DNA from: Dyadobacter bucti
GTDB lineage: Bacteria; Bacteroidota; Bacteroidia; Cytophagales; Spirosomataceae
Direction of reading: 5' to 3'
Assembly: GCF_005869225.1 (NCBI RefSeq)
Contig: NZ_SWFP01000007.1
Span: forward strand, 1-64,000
Length of the DNA stretch: 64,000 bases
The translations under genes and the position numbers were made by a program. Positions 34,458-44,021 of the stretch are shown here, one piece after another; the first letter of the stretch is position 1, and each line of letters opens with the position of its first letter. Below the pieces are notes generated by a model. That model saw only the letters and a list, made by a program, of their open reading frames with translations, was not told the origin of the DNA and searched no databases.

Positions 34458-35747
34458 TTATGCCTGGGTGGTTGGGTTCGTTTGTTCCCTTTTGGGCTTA
34501 CGTCTGTTTTTTCTTCCGGCAACTTTGCCCGTTGGCTTATTGCTGCCAGCGTTACCGCTGCCGGGTTTCCTTCGTCCGGTGGTTCTGAAACGTTTGGGTT
34601 CGAATACTGGCGGCTCGCCTAGCCCCAAATCCTGTGTAATACTTCTTTTTTCAACTTCTTTTTCAAAAAGGCGTTCAATTTTCAGAACGTATTTCTGATC
34701 CGCTTCATTTATAAACGTAATCGCAGTCCCTTTTGATTCAGCACGCGCTGTTCTTCCGATCCGGTGCACATAGTCCTCCGGATCGCGCGGAACATCATAA
34801 TTTACGACATGGCTCAGGTTATCAATATCAATACCCCGGGATAACACATCTGTCGCCACTAAAACGGGAAAAGTTCTGTTTTTGAAATCCCTTAGCACAA
34901 TTTCACGGTCGGCCTGTTCCGAATCCGACGAGATCCCCTGCGCCCGCAATCCAAGCTTACGCAACGACCTGACGATCGGCTCCACAGTCGATTTTCTCGA
35001 AGTGAACAGTACCATACTTGTATTCTGAACCTCACTTAGCAAATGAATCAGCAACGGAAGTTTTTGCTCATCTTTTGCCATATAAAACTGCTGATCGATC
35101 CTGTCAACCGGTCGCGACACGGCCAGTCTGATTTCTTCCGGATTGTGAAGAATCCTTTTAGCCAATTCTCCGATTTTGGAAGGCATGGTTGCAGAGAACA
35201 TCAGTGTTTGCCGCTTTGCCGGAAGAAAACTCATGATTTTGAGAATATCACTCAAAAAACCCATATCGAGCATCCGGTCTGCCTCGTCAAGCACCAAATG
35301 TTTCAAATGTGCAAAACTCACGTACCCGAGCTGCAAATGTGCAATCAGACGACCAGGCGTAGCGATAATAATATCCGCACCTTGTGTAAGCGCTTTTTTC
35401 TGCTGGTCCCATTCAGGGCCTTTATTGCCTCCATACACAGCAATGCTGGTAGCTCCGACAAAATAACCCAGCCCCTGGATCTGCTGATCGATTTGCACTG
35501 CCAGCTCGCGTGTAGGCACAAGGATAAGTGCACCTGTCTGCTCGTTGGTTTCGTGGGCCACCTTGTCAAGAATCGGAATGAGGTAGGCGGCTGTTTTACC
35601 CGTACCTGTTTGTGCGCAAGCCAACAGATCTTTACCGCTAAGAATAGACGGAATCGCTTGTTCCTGAATAGGTGTGGCTTGCTGATAATTCATGGAGTCC
35701 ACGGCGTTCAGCACGTCTTCGTGGAGTTCAAATTCATTGAAATTCAA
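34458..35747 (-). CDS. DEAD-box RNA helicase (RhlE-like)
   Basis: The 429-aa protein has all DEAD-box motifs: the Q-motif region ATPIQEQAIP, AQTGTGKT (about 42-49), PTRELAVQ, TPGR, LDEADRML, SAT and the C-terminal HRIGRTAR. A basic low-complexity tail follows (about 385-429). RhlE-type enzymes remodel ribosomal RNA or mRNA. The start is TTG 35747, as no in-frame ATG precedes and a stop lies two codons upstream. The MNFNEFELH N-terminus is family-like, so the TTG is likely genuine. Confidence 0.88.
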   Translation of the reverse strand: MNFNEFELHEDVLNAVDSMNYQQATPIQEQAIPSILSGKDLLACAQTGTGKTAAYLIPILDKVAHETNEQTGALILVPTRELAVQIDQQIQGLGYFVGATSIAVYGGNKGPEWDQQKKALTQGADIIIATPGRLIAHLQLGYVSFAHLKHLVLDEADRMLDMGFLSDILKIMSFLPAKRQTLMFSATMPSKIGELAKRILHNPEEIRLAVSRPVDRIDQQFYMAKDEQKLPLLIHLLSEVQNTSMVLFTSRKSTVEPIVRSLRKLGLRAQGISSDSEQADREIVLRDFKNRTFPVLVATDVLSRGIDIDNLSHVVNYDVPRDPEDYVHRIGRTARAESKGTAITFINEADQKYVLKIERLFEKEVEKRSITQDLGLGEPPVFEPKRFRTTGRRKPGSGNAGSNKPTGKVAGRKNRRKPKREQTNPTTQA

Positions 35748-35945
35748 AATTCAGCTTGTAAAGTCTATAAAAACTGTATTTACAGACAAGTTAATAAAAG
35801 CTGACATTAATTTTCCAAGTCAGCAAACCGCTTGATTTGAACAAATATAAAAAATATCGGGCTAAAAAGAAAGAAGCGCGGGAAAACAGGAATGCCAGAA
35901 TTTACCGGCACGCCCGTCGTCCTGCGCTCGATCACCCAAATGGAA

Positions 35946-36311
35946 TTACCCGTTTACCGCCACCAAGTCCTTCGCCTCCTGTTCACTGTACAGCCTGGAT
36001 TTGGTAATAAAGCGTATTCCCATCGGAATTTCCAGAGAAAAACTAGATCCTCTTCCCGGCGTGACATCAATGGTGAGCTGGGTATGTTTCCAATATTCGA
36101 ACTGATCCCTGCTCATAAAGAATTCACAGCCGGCTATTTCTCCAAGCAGCACATCGCTGTCGGATGTCCTGAATTCTCCTTTTTCAAAACACATCGGTTG
36201 CGACCCGTCACAACATCCTCCGCTCTGGTGAAACATCAGATCTCCGTAACGCTCCTTCAGTTCGTCAACAACTTTTTCTGCCTCAGGCGTTATTAATACC
36301 CTGGATGTCAT
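35946..36311 (-). CDS. DUF779 protein linked to aldehyde dehydrogenase
   Basis: The 121-aa protein has the conserved HQSGGCCDGSQPMC block and LLGEIAGCEFFMS, which identify DUF779. This family is almost always next to an acetaldehyde-type dehydrogenase. Its precise role is unknown; cysteine clusters suggest redox or metal handling. It follows the dehydrogenase by 17 bases and is very likely cotranscribed. Confidence 0.85.
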   Translation of the reverse strand: MTSRVLITPEAEKVVDELKERYGDLMFHQSGGCCDGSQPMCFEKGEFRTSDSDVLLGEIAGCEFFMSRDQFEYWKHTQLTIDVTPGRGSSFSLEIPMGIRFITKSRLYSEQEAKDLVAVNG

Positions 36312-36328
36312 ATCGTTGCTTATTTTGT

Positions 36329-37882
36329 TCAGAAAAATCCCAACTTATTTTTGTCATAGGAAATCAGCATGTTTTTGGTCTGGCGATAATAACCAAGCAT
36401 CATTTTATGGTTTTCGCGCCCAAATCCCGATTTTTTATATCCACCGAAAGGCGCGTGAGCCGGATAGGCATGATAATTATTTACCCATACCCGGCCAGCC
36501 TGTATAGCGCGCGGCACCTGATAAATCTCGTGGGCATCGCGGGTCCACACTCCTGCTCCCAGACCGTACAAGGTATCATTGGCAATTGCAATCGCCTCTT
36601 CTGTGGTTTTAAAAGTGGTTACGCAGACAACGGGTCCAAAAATTTCCTCCTGAAAGACCCGCATTTTGTTATGCCCTTTAAAAATAGTAGGCTTGATGTA
36701 GTACCCACCCGAAATACCGTTTTCAAATGTCTGCGCATCGCCGCCTGCCAGCACTTCCGCTCCTTCTTCTTTTCCTATCTTTAAATACGAAAGGATTTTT
36801 TCATACTGATCATTGGAAGCCTGTGCGCCCATCATCGTAGTTGAATCCAGCGGATGCCCCATTTTGATTGCATTGGTACGCTCAATAACACGGCTCATAA
36901 ATTTATCATAGATACTTTCATGAACCAGGATCCTCGACGGACATGTACATACTTCTCCCTGGTTGAGGGCAAATAAAACTGCGCCTTCAATAGCTTTATC
37001 AAAAAATGCGTCGTCTTCATCGGCCACCGAAGGAAAGAAAATATTTGGTGATTTTCCACCCAGCTCCATTGTCACCGGAATGAGGTTATCCGATGCATAC
37101 TGCATAATAAGCCGGCCTGTTGTGGTTTCGCCCGTAAAAGCGACCTTGGCGACCCGAGGGGAAGAAGCAAGTGGCTTACCTGCCTCCACACCAAATCCGG
37201 ATACAATGTTCAAGACACCCGGGGGAAGAATATGGCCGATCAGTTCCATCAGCACCATAATAGAGGTTGGAGTTTGTTCAGCTGGCTTCACCACAACGCA
37301 GCAACCTGCCGCAAGGGCGGGCGCTATTTTCCAGGTAGCCATAAGCAAGGGGAAATTCCAGGGAATAATCTGCGCTACAACACCCAGCGGCTCATGTAAG
37401 TTGATGCAGACCGTATTTTCATCATGCTCCGACACACTTCCTTCCTCCGCTCTGATCACGCCTGCAAAATACCTGAAGTGATCCACACACAAGGGCAGAT
37501 CCGCCGCACGCGTTTCACGGATGGCTTTGCCATTGTCAATTGTTTCCACAACGGCCAGATATTCCAGATTATCCTCAATAACCTGCGCGATCTTTAACAA
37601 AAGATTACTTCTGCCAGCAGCAGATGTTTTGCTCCACGAAGGAAATGCCTGATGCGCTGCATCCAGTGCGTTTTCAATATCTTCTTTAGTAGACCTTGCA
37701 GCTTTTGTAAACACCTGGCCATCGATCGGGGAAACATTTTCAAAGTATTCGCCCTTAATGGGCTCCACGAATTTCCCGCCAATGAAATTTCCATATTTTT
37801 CCTTGAACTCCGGCCTCCTGGCCAGGTTTTCACTGACGTTCGCCTTAGGCTCAGCAACTGGGTTTTGGGTTTCTGCACTCAT
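36329..37882 (-). CDS. NAD-dependent aldehyde dehydrogenase (AldB/ExaC type)
   Basis: This 517-aa enzyme has the general-base Glu in TMELGGKSPN, the catalytic Cys in NQGEVCTCPSR, IIPWNFPLLMATWK for cofactor binding, and PFGGYKKSGFGREN near the C-terminus. The DUF779 neighbour and length place it with acetaldehyde/ethanol-growth dehydrogenases. It should oxidise short aldehydes to acids in the cytoplasm. A divergent AraC-type gene (38118) probably controls it, with a shared 235-base control region. Confidence 0.9.
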   Translation of the reverse strand: MSAETQNPVAEPKANVSENLARRPEFKEKYGNFIGGKFVEPIKGEYFENVSPIDGQVFTKAARSTKEDIENALDAAHQAFPSWSKTSAAGRSNLLLKIAQVIEDNLEYLAVVETIDNGKAIRETRAADLPLCVDHFRYFAGVIRAEEGSVSEHDENTVCINLHEPLGVVAQIIPWNFPLLMATWKIAPALAAGCCVVVKPAEQTPTSIMVLMELIGHILPPGVLNIVSGFGVEAGKPLASSPRVAKVAFTGETTTGRLIMQYASDNLIPVTMELGGKSPNIFFPSVADEDDAFFDKAIEGAVLFALNQGEVCTCPSRILVHESIYDKFMSRVIERTNAIKMGHPLDSTTMMGAQASNDQYEKILSYLKIGKEEGAEVLAGGDAQTFENGISGGYYIKPTIFKGHNKMRVFQEEIFGPVVCVTTFKTTEEAIAIANDTLYGLGAGVWTRDAHEIYQVPRAIQAGRVWVNNYHAYPAHAPFGGYKKSGFGRENHKMMLGYYRQTKNMLISYDKNKLGFF

Positions 37883-38117
37883 ATCATTAAGGGATTAATT
37901 AATTGAACATTGAATACAAACTTACCTCCGAGCCTCGTTAATCATTGGTACAATCGTTCCATATTGTAGCATAAATATCTCATTTTATCAAAAAAGAATT
38001 ATATTTATTTAACTAATTTGAGCGGGCAAAATGGAGGACATGGATCAGGGGCAGATGAAAAAAATCCGCGAGAATGTATGAAACAAGCTATACATTACGT
38101 AAACGCTCCCATTAACT

Positions 38118-39050
38118 ATGTCCGCCGGATACAAATTAAACCAGGTAGCTCTCTCAGCAGAAAGATCCCTCAAAACACTCGTCGAAAACCGGCGTGCTTT
38201 TACACTTCAGAATTGCGAGCTTAACCTTTTTGAAACCCTGCAGACCTCTGAGCTGGTGTCGCTGACTTTCCCGGATTTTGTGGTGACCAGTATGCTAAGA
38301 GGGAAAAAAGTAATGCACCTCTTTGATAAGCCTGGCTTTGAATACCTGCCGGGAGAGTCGGTCATTGTGCCGGCGCACGTCACTATGAAAATTGACTTCC
38401 CGGATGCCACCAAAGAAAATCCCACTCAGTGCATCGCGCTGGCCCTCGATCACATCAAAATCCAGCAGATCATCGACCGCCTCAATGAACAGTACCCAAG
38501 ACAGGGGCAGCATCAGTTCTGGCAGCTGCATCATAACCAGTATCATTTCCTGAATAACATCGAGCTGGCCCAGACAATGAACAAGTTGATCAGCATTTGT
38601 TCGGGTTCTTCCCTAAGCAAGGACATTTTCGCTGACTTAACCCTGCAAGAGCTTGTCGTCCACATTATCCAGACACAAAACCTGCAGACGGCCATTGATG
38701 ATCCCCACGCGAATACAGACAGTCCCCTGGCTTACGTAATCAATTATATCAGGGCGAACATTACAGAAAAGATACAGGTAGATGAGCTCAGCGAAAAGGC
38801 ATGCATGAGCAGAACATCATTTTACAGGGCATTTAAGCGCGAATTCAGCATTAGCCCGCTTGACTTTATATTGCAGGAAAAAATCAAAAAAGCCAAGCAT
38901 TTACTCTCGGAAACAAAAGCAAGCATTTCTGACGTATGTTACCAGCTTGGATTTTCTGATCTAAACTATTTCGGCAGGCAATTCAAAAAATCCGAAGGTA
39001 TATCCCCTACCCAATATCGAACTGTATCGGGTGTGAACGTTGGGAAATAA
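38118..39050 (+). CDS. AraC-family transcriptional regulator
   Basis: The 310-aa protein has an N-terminal AraC_N-type sensing domain (about 25-180) and a C-terminal double helix-turn-helix (about 210-305). The latter includes IQVDELSEKACMSRTSFYRAF, shown shortened in meaning as the first HTH, and the signature DVCYQLGFSDLNYFGRQFKK. It is divergent from the aldehyde dehydrogenase/DUF779 genes, a combination that recurs in proteobacteria and Bacteroidota for aldehyde-responsive control. Confidence 0.85.
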   Translation: MSAGYKLNQVALSAERSLKTLVENRRAFTLQNCELNLFETLQTSELVSLTFPDFVVTSMLRGKKVMHLFDKPGFEYLPGESVIVPAHVTMKIDFPDATKENPTQCIALALDHIKIQQIIDRLNEQYPRQGQHQFWQLHHNQYHFLNNIELAQTMNKLISICSGSSLSKDIFADLTLQELVVHIIQTQNLQTAIDDPHANTDSPLAYVINYIRANITEKIQVDELSEKACMSRTSFYRAFKREFSISPLDFILQEKIKKAKHLLSETKASISDVCYQLGFSDLNYFGRQFKKSEGISPTQYRTVSGVNVGK

Positions 39051-39379
39051 CGCATACAATTTCCGACTATCTAAGCTATATCATGAAAAAATACAATCTG
39101 CAATTTTCCTTCGGTCTGTCATTTTATTCCGTTAGCTCAATTGTCAAAATAGTTTGATTCATTAATATTCCTAGAGTTTATTAAGGCTTCAAAAACAACC
39201 CAACCAATCACTTCTCAAAATCCGCATTGGGCTGCTATTTGCCTTGCTATTATGCATGTCCATTGTTAAGACACAAAATATCCTTCAAGTAACCATCAAC
39301 AATTATTTCTATTAAAAATACCTCATTTACAGATCATTAAATTAAAATACCGGGAAATATTATTGGTATTGGAAGGTGA
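39051..39379. other. Non-coding stretch after the AraC gene
   Basis: This is AT-rich sequence with no reading frame of note and no clear terminator. I see no RNA gene or repeat in it. Confidence 0.5.
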
Positions 39380-39619
39380 TTGGGTGCGTTACCGTTTAAT
39401 AAGTTGCGGATAAAAGAAGACAAGCAAATTTTTATTGAGGGTAATAATTTTTTCAAAGTTCATGCATCGGTTAAACACCCTATTACTCAATTCTTTATTA
39501 GCGGTTACAAATTCAAGTCGGCGAGTTTTTGCAATTTAATATTGGATTTTATTCCTATCACAAGATATTCTCCTGGCGTTTTTATTGTTTTTTTAAATAA
39601 AATTTGTTTGTATATTTGA
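39380..39619 (+). CDS. Possible short LytTR-like DNA-binding protein, perhaps degenerate
   Basis: The 79-codon frame begins at TTG 39380, directly after an in-frame stop. The text LPFNKLRIKEDKQIFIEG, then NNFFKVHAS, matches the start of LytTR domains, where a similar IxFIEGxxNYVKVH string is the first strand pair. LDFIPITRYSPGVFIVFLNKI resembles the closing FxRIxRSxxVNxxxI block. The middle is short and the match imperfect, so it is either a divergent stand-alone LytTR protein or a decaying copy. An intact LytTR response regulator lies 390 bases downstream. Confidence 0.4.
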   Translation: MGALPFNKLRIKEDKQIFIEGNNFFKVHASVKHPITQFFISGYKFKSASFCNLILDFIPITRYSPGVFIVFLNKICLYI

Positions 39620-40010
39620 TATGATAAATCCTACTTATCATATCCCGGAATTTCATATAACAGGGCAGATTTAAGTTGCAAAAACATCAGGCTTGGTAAG
39701 CCGCTGCTCTATCCGGTTTCATTGTTAAAAATGTTTACGGACAATGAATGAAATTCGGTTTGTGTCGTATCAGTTATTCTTAGATAAAAGCGATTGCCCG
39801 GGTCACTATGTGCCGGAGTTGCAGATAACATCAGTTCCTGAGTAATTCGTTAGCAGGTCTGTCAATAACCAAACATGAAAGAGTAACGTCATACCAACTG
39901 GTACCAAGCAGGCATTGAAAAATGCAGAAAAGAAGTACACACATTTTAAACTATCACCACTGAAAACCTATGAAGAAGAAATCCATTTTTAGTTAAATTT
40001 CCCTTCGACT
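39620..40010. other. Upstream region of the LytTR response regulator
   Basis: This stretch of 391 bases has no gene. It presumably carries the promoter of the response regulator, but I could not place one with confidence. Confidence 0.45.
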
Positions 40011-40826
40011 ATGACCAACGTTATAATCATTGAAGACGATTCAAAAGTAGCCTGCGAATTAAAGGAAATGATTGAGCAAACCGGCTCGGATTTTAAGGTT
40101 TGCGCCATACTTCACACAGTTCTGGATGCCAGAGTATGGCTGATGAGCAATAAAGCGCCACAGCTTATTTTTTGCGATATTCAGCTGGCAGACGGACTGG
40201 GGTTTGAAATCTTCCGGAATCTTCCGATAGCTGCGCCGGTAATTTTTAGCACTTCCTATGATGAGTATGCGCTCAAAGCCTTCGAAAATAACGGAATAGA
40301 CTATCTCCTGAAACCAATTAATAACACCAGACTTCAGAAAAGCCTAAGGAAATTTGTTCAGCTAAAAGAACTATTCGTAGAAGGTAACTCACTGTATAAC
40401 AAGAGGATAAATAATTCGGTATCGTACATGAACGGATATAAAAGTTCGCTCCTGGTTTACTACCAAGACAAAATTATACCCATTAGTATGGACAAGCTGG
40501 ATTTTATCTATTACAATAACTACACGGTAACTGTACATTCGCAAAACACGCATTATGAAACGCGCGATACACTGAACAATATCATCACAACCCTTAACCC
40601 GCGCGATTTTTTCCGCGCCAACAGGCAGTTCATTATCCATAGAAAAGCCGTAACGAGCATTCAGCAGTATTTTGGCAGGAAACTTTTAATCGGAACTGTC
40701 TCACCTACTCCGGAGCCAATTATTATAAGCAAGGCAAACGCATCTGAGTTTTTGAAATGGGTGGAAGGCGTAAATTACCAAAGCCCGCTCCCTTTAATAT
40801 TGGAAAATGCCCGCTTTATAAATTAA
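40011..40826 (+). CDS. LytTR-type response regulator without adjacent kinase
   Basis: The 271-aa protein has a receiver domain (1-115) with the acidic pair E8/D9/D10, the phospho-acceptor D56 in IFCDIQL and K101 in DYLLKPI. A LytTR DNA-binding domain follows (about 160-265), with MDKLDFIYYNNYTVTVHSQN and FFRANRQFIIHRKAV. Such regulators usually pair with a LytS/YehU-type sensor; none is nearby, so it is an orphan. The target is unknown. The adjacent gene-free kilobase and the exopolysaccharide locus downstream are possible regulated regions. Confidence 0.88.
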   Translation: MTNVIIIEDDSKVACELKEMIEQTGSDFKVCAILHTVLDARVWLMSNKAPQLIFCDIQLADGLGFEIFRNLPIAAPVIFSTSYDEYALKAFENNGIDYLLKPINNTRLQKSLRKFVQLKELFVEGNSLYNKRINNSVSYMNGYKSSLLVYYQDKIIPISMDKLDFIYYNNYTVTVHSQNTHYETRDTLNNIITTLNPRDFFRANRQFIIHRKAVTSIQQYFGRKLLIGTVSPTPEPIIISKANASEFLKWVEGVNYQSPLPLILENARFIN

Positions 40827-41818
40827 TTTGCCCGACTAGTTGAGGTTTTATTTGGATATGAATATAATTTGTACACATTTGTTTCACCAATCATATCGAG
40901 CGTATCAATCCTCTGTTGAAATAAGTTTTCAAAACATCAGTCAAAGTCAAGTAAAAGATTCCATAAATTTAAAATCCTAGTTATTAGTCAGTTATCTGCC
41001 TTGCGGAGAGGTTATGAATGTTATATAAACATGGTAATCAGAAGGCTCAGTAATTTGGTGGTTAATGATGGTAATTCAGAATAATGCTGCATATCGTAAA
41101 ATGATTACGAATTGAATTGTAGAATTAGCTCTTACGTATACCAAAATCCGTTAAAGTTGACTTACCTGTCTACTTAATTAAAGCCAAGTCATAAAATGGT
41201 TATTGGGGTTTCAAGTTCGTCTGGATAATTATCTATTCAACCATAAACTAAATAATATGATATATAAGTTTACCATAAAAGCACAAAATATCAAAAGTAA
41301 GTTTCAATGAGAGTTATAGTAGTTGTACTTATTTTGTAGAAATTATTTTAAACGTATATAGAAATACGTAAATAAAGGGTTTGGAGATAACCCAAAACAA
41401 ATTCACTACATACGAAGCGACCGCTGAGCACGTGTAACAAAATGCAAATCGAATTTCATAAAAACCTAAGTTGAACTTATTGCAAATCTTAATGCCGTTA
41501 CAGAGATGATCATCCTGACTTTGCCCGTCCCCTGAAAGAATAAAATAAAAAGTTAACTTAATATACACCTAGATGATAGAAGAAATTACTATTAGTCCAA
41601 TCAATCAAGGCGACATCGCGCTATGCCCGGGAACGTTACCCGTAATTGCGATCGCTACAATCCGGATGTCTGATTTTACTCAACGATAAAATAAAGAAAG
41701 ATACTAATACCTCGAATGACTGTCAGAATACAGTGGCCAAATTCAAAAAGGTGCACTGCCCAATTGTTCTCATCGATATGATTCAATAATTCCTTCACAG
41801 CCCCTATTCGAAACAAAA
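40827..41818. other. Gene-free kilobase
   Basis: Nothing convincing is encoded here on either strand. The sequence is AT-rich with scattered stops. A 38-codon frame at 41573-41689 begins MIEEITISPINQGD but has no known match. The stretch may be decayed genes or regulatory DNA. Confidence 0.5.
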
Positions 41819-41853
41819 AAATTGCCGCAGTGACCTGATCACTACGGCAATTT
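41819..41853 (-). terminator. Terminator of the DUF1080 gene
   Basis: A 15-base-pair stem with one mismatch (left arm AAATTGCCGCAGTGA) and a five-base loop is followed on the minus strand by seven T residues. It lies 26 bases past the DUF1080 stop. Confidence 0.8.
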
Positions 41854-41878
41854 ACAAGTTCAAAATCACGATGACCAC

Positions 41879-42520
41879 CTACTCGGTCAAAGGTCTCACC
41901 TGAATGTCTTTATAAAATACCACGCTTTTCGGGTCATGTGCCTGCAAGGCGAAGGTTCCGCTACTCAAAATCCGATTTTTCATCCCCTCGGGTCTCTTGT
42001 CTGCATCTGTTTCCTCATAGTCAACCACAGTTTTATCATTGATTTTAATAGTAATATGTTTCCCTTCTACCTTGATATATTCGGTATACCACTCGTCATC
42101 CTTTACGTAAGTTTCCTTAACATCCTGAATATCATAAAGGCTCCCGGTCCTCTTCCAGTCGGTATGCGAATTATTGACCTGAATTTCATATCCTTTGGAC
42201 GGCCAGCCACCTTCCTGATAGGTCGTATGAATGTAAATCCCAGAATTTGCGCCTGGCTTGGTTTTGACCTGCGCCCGGAATTCAAAATTTTTGAACATAT
42301 GATTTTTTACCGGCCCGTCATAAAACAAATGTGCACGGGGGCCAGCTACCTGAATCGTCCCGTCCACAACCTTGAAAGAGGATGCGTTCTCTCCAACTTT
42401 CCATCCGTCCAGATTATTTCCATTAAAAATAGAAACCCAACCATCCTGGGCAAAGGAAGCAGCGGAGGCAAGTACACTGAATGCCATACCCGCGGCTAAT
42501 TTGATGAATACTTTCTTCAT
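41879..42520 (-). CDS. Secreted DUF1080 (3-keto-disaccharide hydrolase) family protein
   Basis: The 213-aa precursor has a signal peptide (MKKVFIKLAAGMAFSVLASA, cleaved near SFAQ). The mature part is a single DUF1080 jelly-roll: WVSIFNGNNLDGWKV, NFEFRAQVKTKPGANSGIYI and YEIQVNNSH, all typical of the family. Members hydrolyse 3-keto-glycosides or bind glycans in the periplasm. It has its own terminator and no operon partner. Confidence 0.88.
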   Translation of the reverse strand: MKKVFIKLAAGMAFSVLASAASFAQDGWVSIFNGNNLDGWKVGENASSFKVVDGTIQVAGPRAHLFYDGPVKNHMFKNFEFRAQVKTKPGANSGIYIHTTYQEGGWPSKGYEIQVNNSHTDWKRTGSLYDIQDVKETYVKDDEWYTEYIKVEGKHITIKINDKTVVDYEETDADKRPEGMKNRILSSGTFALQAHDPKSVVFYKDIQVRPLTE

Positions 42521-43058
42521 ATCTCCAAAATTATAATTTGTAAAATTTTAATAAACTCGCCGCTACTAAGTACATAAAATCTCGAAAACAGACAAAACTA
42601 CTCCCACAAGATTAAATATTAATATTCCAATCTTCGGACTCTTCACAGACCTACCGGCAGCATTGAATTGCATCCTAGACTAAGCACTATGGTAGGTGAG
42701 CGACCTCGGCAAAATCCAAGGAAAGTTAGGCGTCAAGCGCATAGTAATATATCAAAATCCGTTTTAGGAGAATTTTACGCTCCTTCGCATAGTCTCATTT
42801 TACCGGTTGGGTTTCTGGCATCCATATCAAAATATCTCAAAACAGTGGTTTATAAATTGATACACAACCCATTACTCAAACAACTTAATAATGTTACCTA
42901 TTTTCATAATTTTGCTCATTTAAAAAAAAATCAGCGTATCACACTGCAAAGTCTTATATTTTTTATCTTAAATTTGTCCAACTTTACACAAAATCAAAAT
43001 TCCGGTTTCAGCGTATCGTTGCCCTGTAAATTGCGCCGATAGACAAAACCGAATTCTT
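42521..43058. other. Control region upstream of the exopolysaccharide locus
   Basis: This region of 538 bases lies between divergent genes. A plus-strand frame of 124 codons (42668-43042) has no protein-like composition or match and is taken as chance. AT-rich sequence before 43059 should hold the promoter of the phosphatase gene, but no box is unambiguous. Confidence 0.5.
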
Positions 43059-43796
43059 ATGCTTGACTGGTTATTTGATAAGAAACAGAAAAAAGAATTG
43101 GATATGTCCCACATAGCGATAGACATCCATTCTCATATGATCCCTGGAATAGACGACGGCGTTGAAACTGTTGAAGACGCTGTTGAAATGGTCAGGAAAC
43201 TGCAGGATCTGGGTTATAGCAGAGCAGTAACCACTCCTCACGTGATGTGGGACTGCTATAAGAACACCCCGGAAATAATTCTGTCCGGGCTGGAAGATGT
43301 TCGAAAAGCATCAAAAGAAGCGGGCCTCACTTTACAGATCGATGCCGCAGCGGAATATTTCATTGATGAGCACTTCATTGAATTGCTGACAACCGGCCAG
43401 CAATTGCTGACATTACCCGGTAATCGTCTTTTGGTGGAATTGCCCTATTCGACGCCACTGATGAACACTTCCGAGACGCTTTTTTCGATTCTGGAGAGGG
43501 GTTATCAGCCAGTTCTCGCCCATCCTGAGCGGTATACCTACTTCTATTCAGATCCATCTGTGTATAAAAAACTGGCAGATCAGGGATGCGAGTTGCAGGT
43601 CAATGTACTGTCACTTACCAGCTATTACGGGGACAACGTAAATAAAATGGCAGAATGGCTTCTCAGGCATGATTTGATCTCGTTCCTGGGTACCGATGCC
43701 CACCGGATGCAACATCTGGAAATGATTAGAAAAAGCGATAAAAACAAGTGGATATCCAAATATCCCTTTCAAAATGAAAAACTTATTAATATTTAA
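43059..43796 (+). CDS. Tyrosine-protein phosphatase of the CpsB/YwqE (PHP) family
   Basis: The 245-aa PHP-domain protein has metal ligands in IDIHSHMIPGIDDG (H24, H26), TTPH, AHPERY and GTDAHR. These Mn-dependent phosphatases reverse the autophosphorylation of the capsule tyrosine kinase and so tune chain length. It is the first gene of the exopolysaccharide locus, about 1.1 kb upstream of the kinase gene (44863). Confidence 0.88.
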   Translation: MLDWLFDKKQKKELDMSHIAIDIHSHMIPGIDDGVETVEDAVEMVRKLQDLGYSRAVTTPHVMWDCYKNTPEIILSGLEDVRKASKEAGLTLQIDAAAEYFIDEHFIELLTTGQQLLTLPGNRLLVELPYSTPLMNTSETLFSILERGYQPVLAHPERYTYFYSDPSVYKKLADQGCELQVNVLSLTSYYGDNVNKMAEWLLRHDLISFLGTDAHRMQHLEMIRKSDKNKWISKYPFQNEKLINI

Positions 43797-44021
43797 TGAT
43801 GATAAGTTGAATTTAATCTACATTTGTTCTAAAATGGGATACTCGCCCGTATTGGATAATATTAAGAACTAAACTCACACATATGTCATAGAAAGAATCT
43901 TCAATACCCAGATCTCATACCGATCGTCAAAATTGCTCCTTTTCAACGATCGACTATCCACGAATTTTATCACTTAGAATCAGTTCATTACAAATAAAAA
44001 TACTTACTCACCGCCGATTTC

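Noticed and set aside
35043..35804. Open frame opposite the DEAD-box helicase
   Set aside because: It is antisense to conserved helicase motifs, with no domain of its own.
41329..41568. 79-codon minus-strand frame
   Set aside because: Composition driven by AT-rich sequence; no domain, no context.
41573..41689. 38-codon frame beginning MIEEITISPINQGD
   Set aside because: It reads somewhat protein-like, but there is no neighbour, ribosome binding site or family to support it.
42668..43042. 124-codon frame upstream of the phosphatase gene
   Set aside because: It has no protein-like pattern and no start signal; it is treated as chance in an intergenic region.
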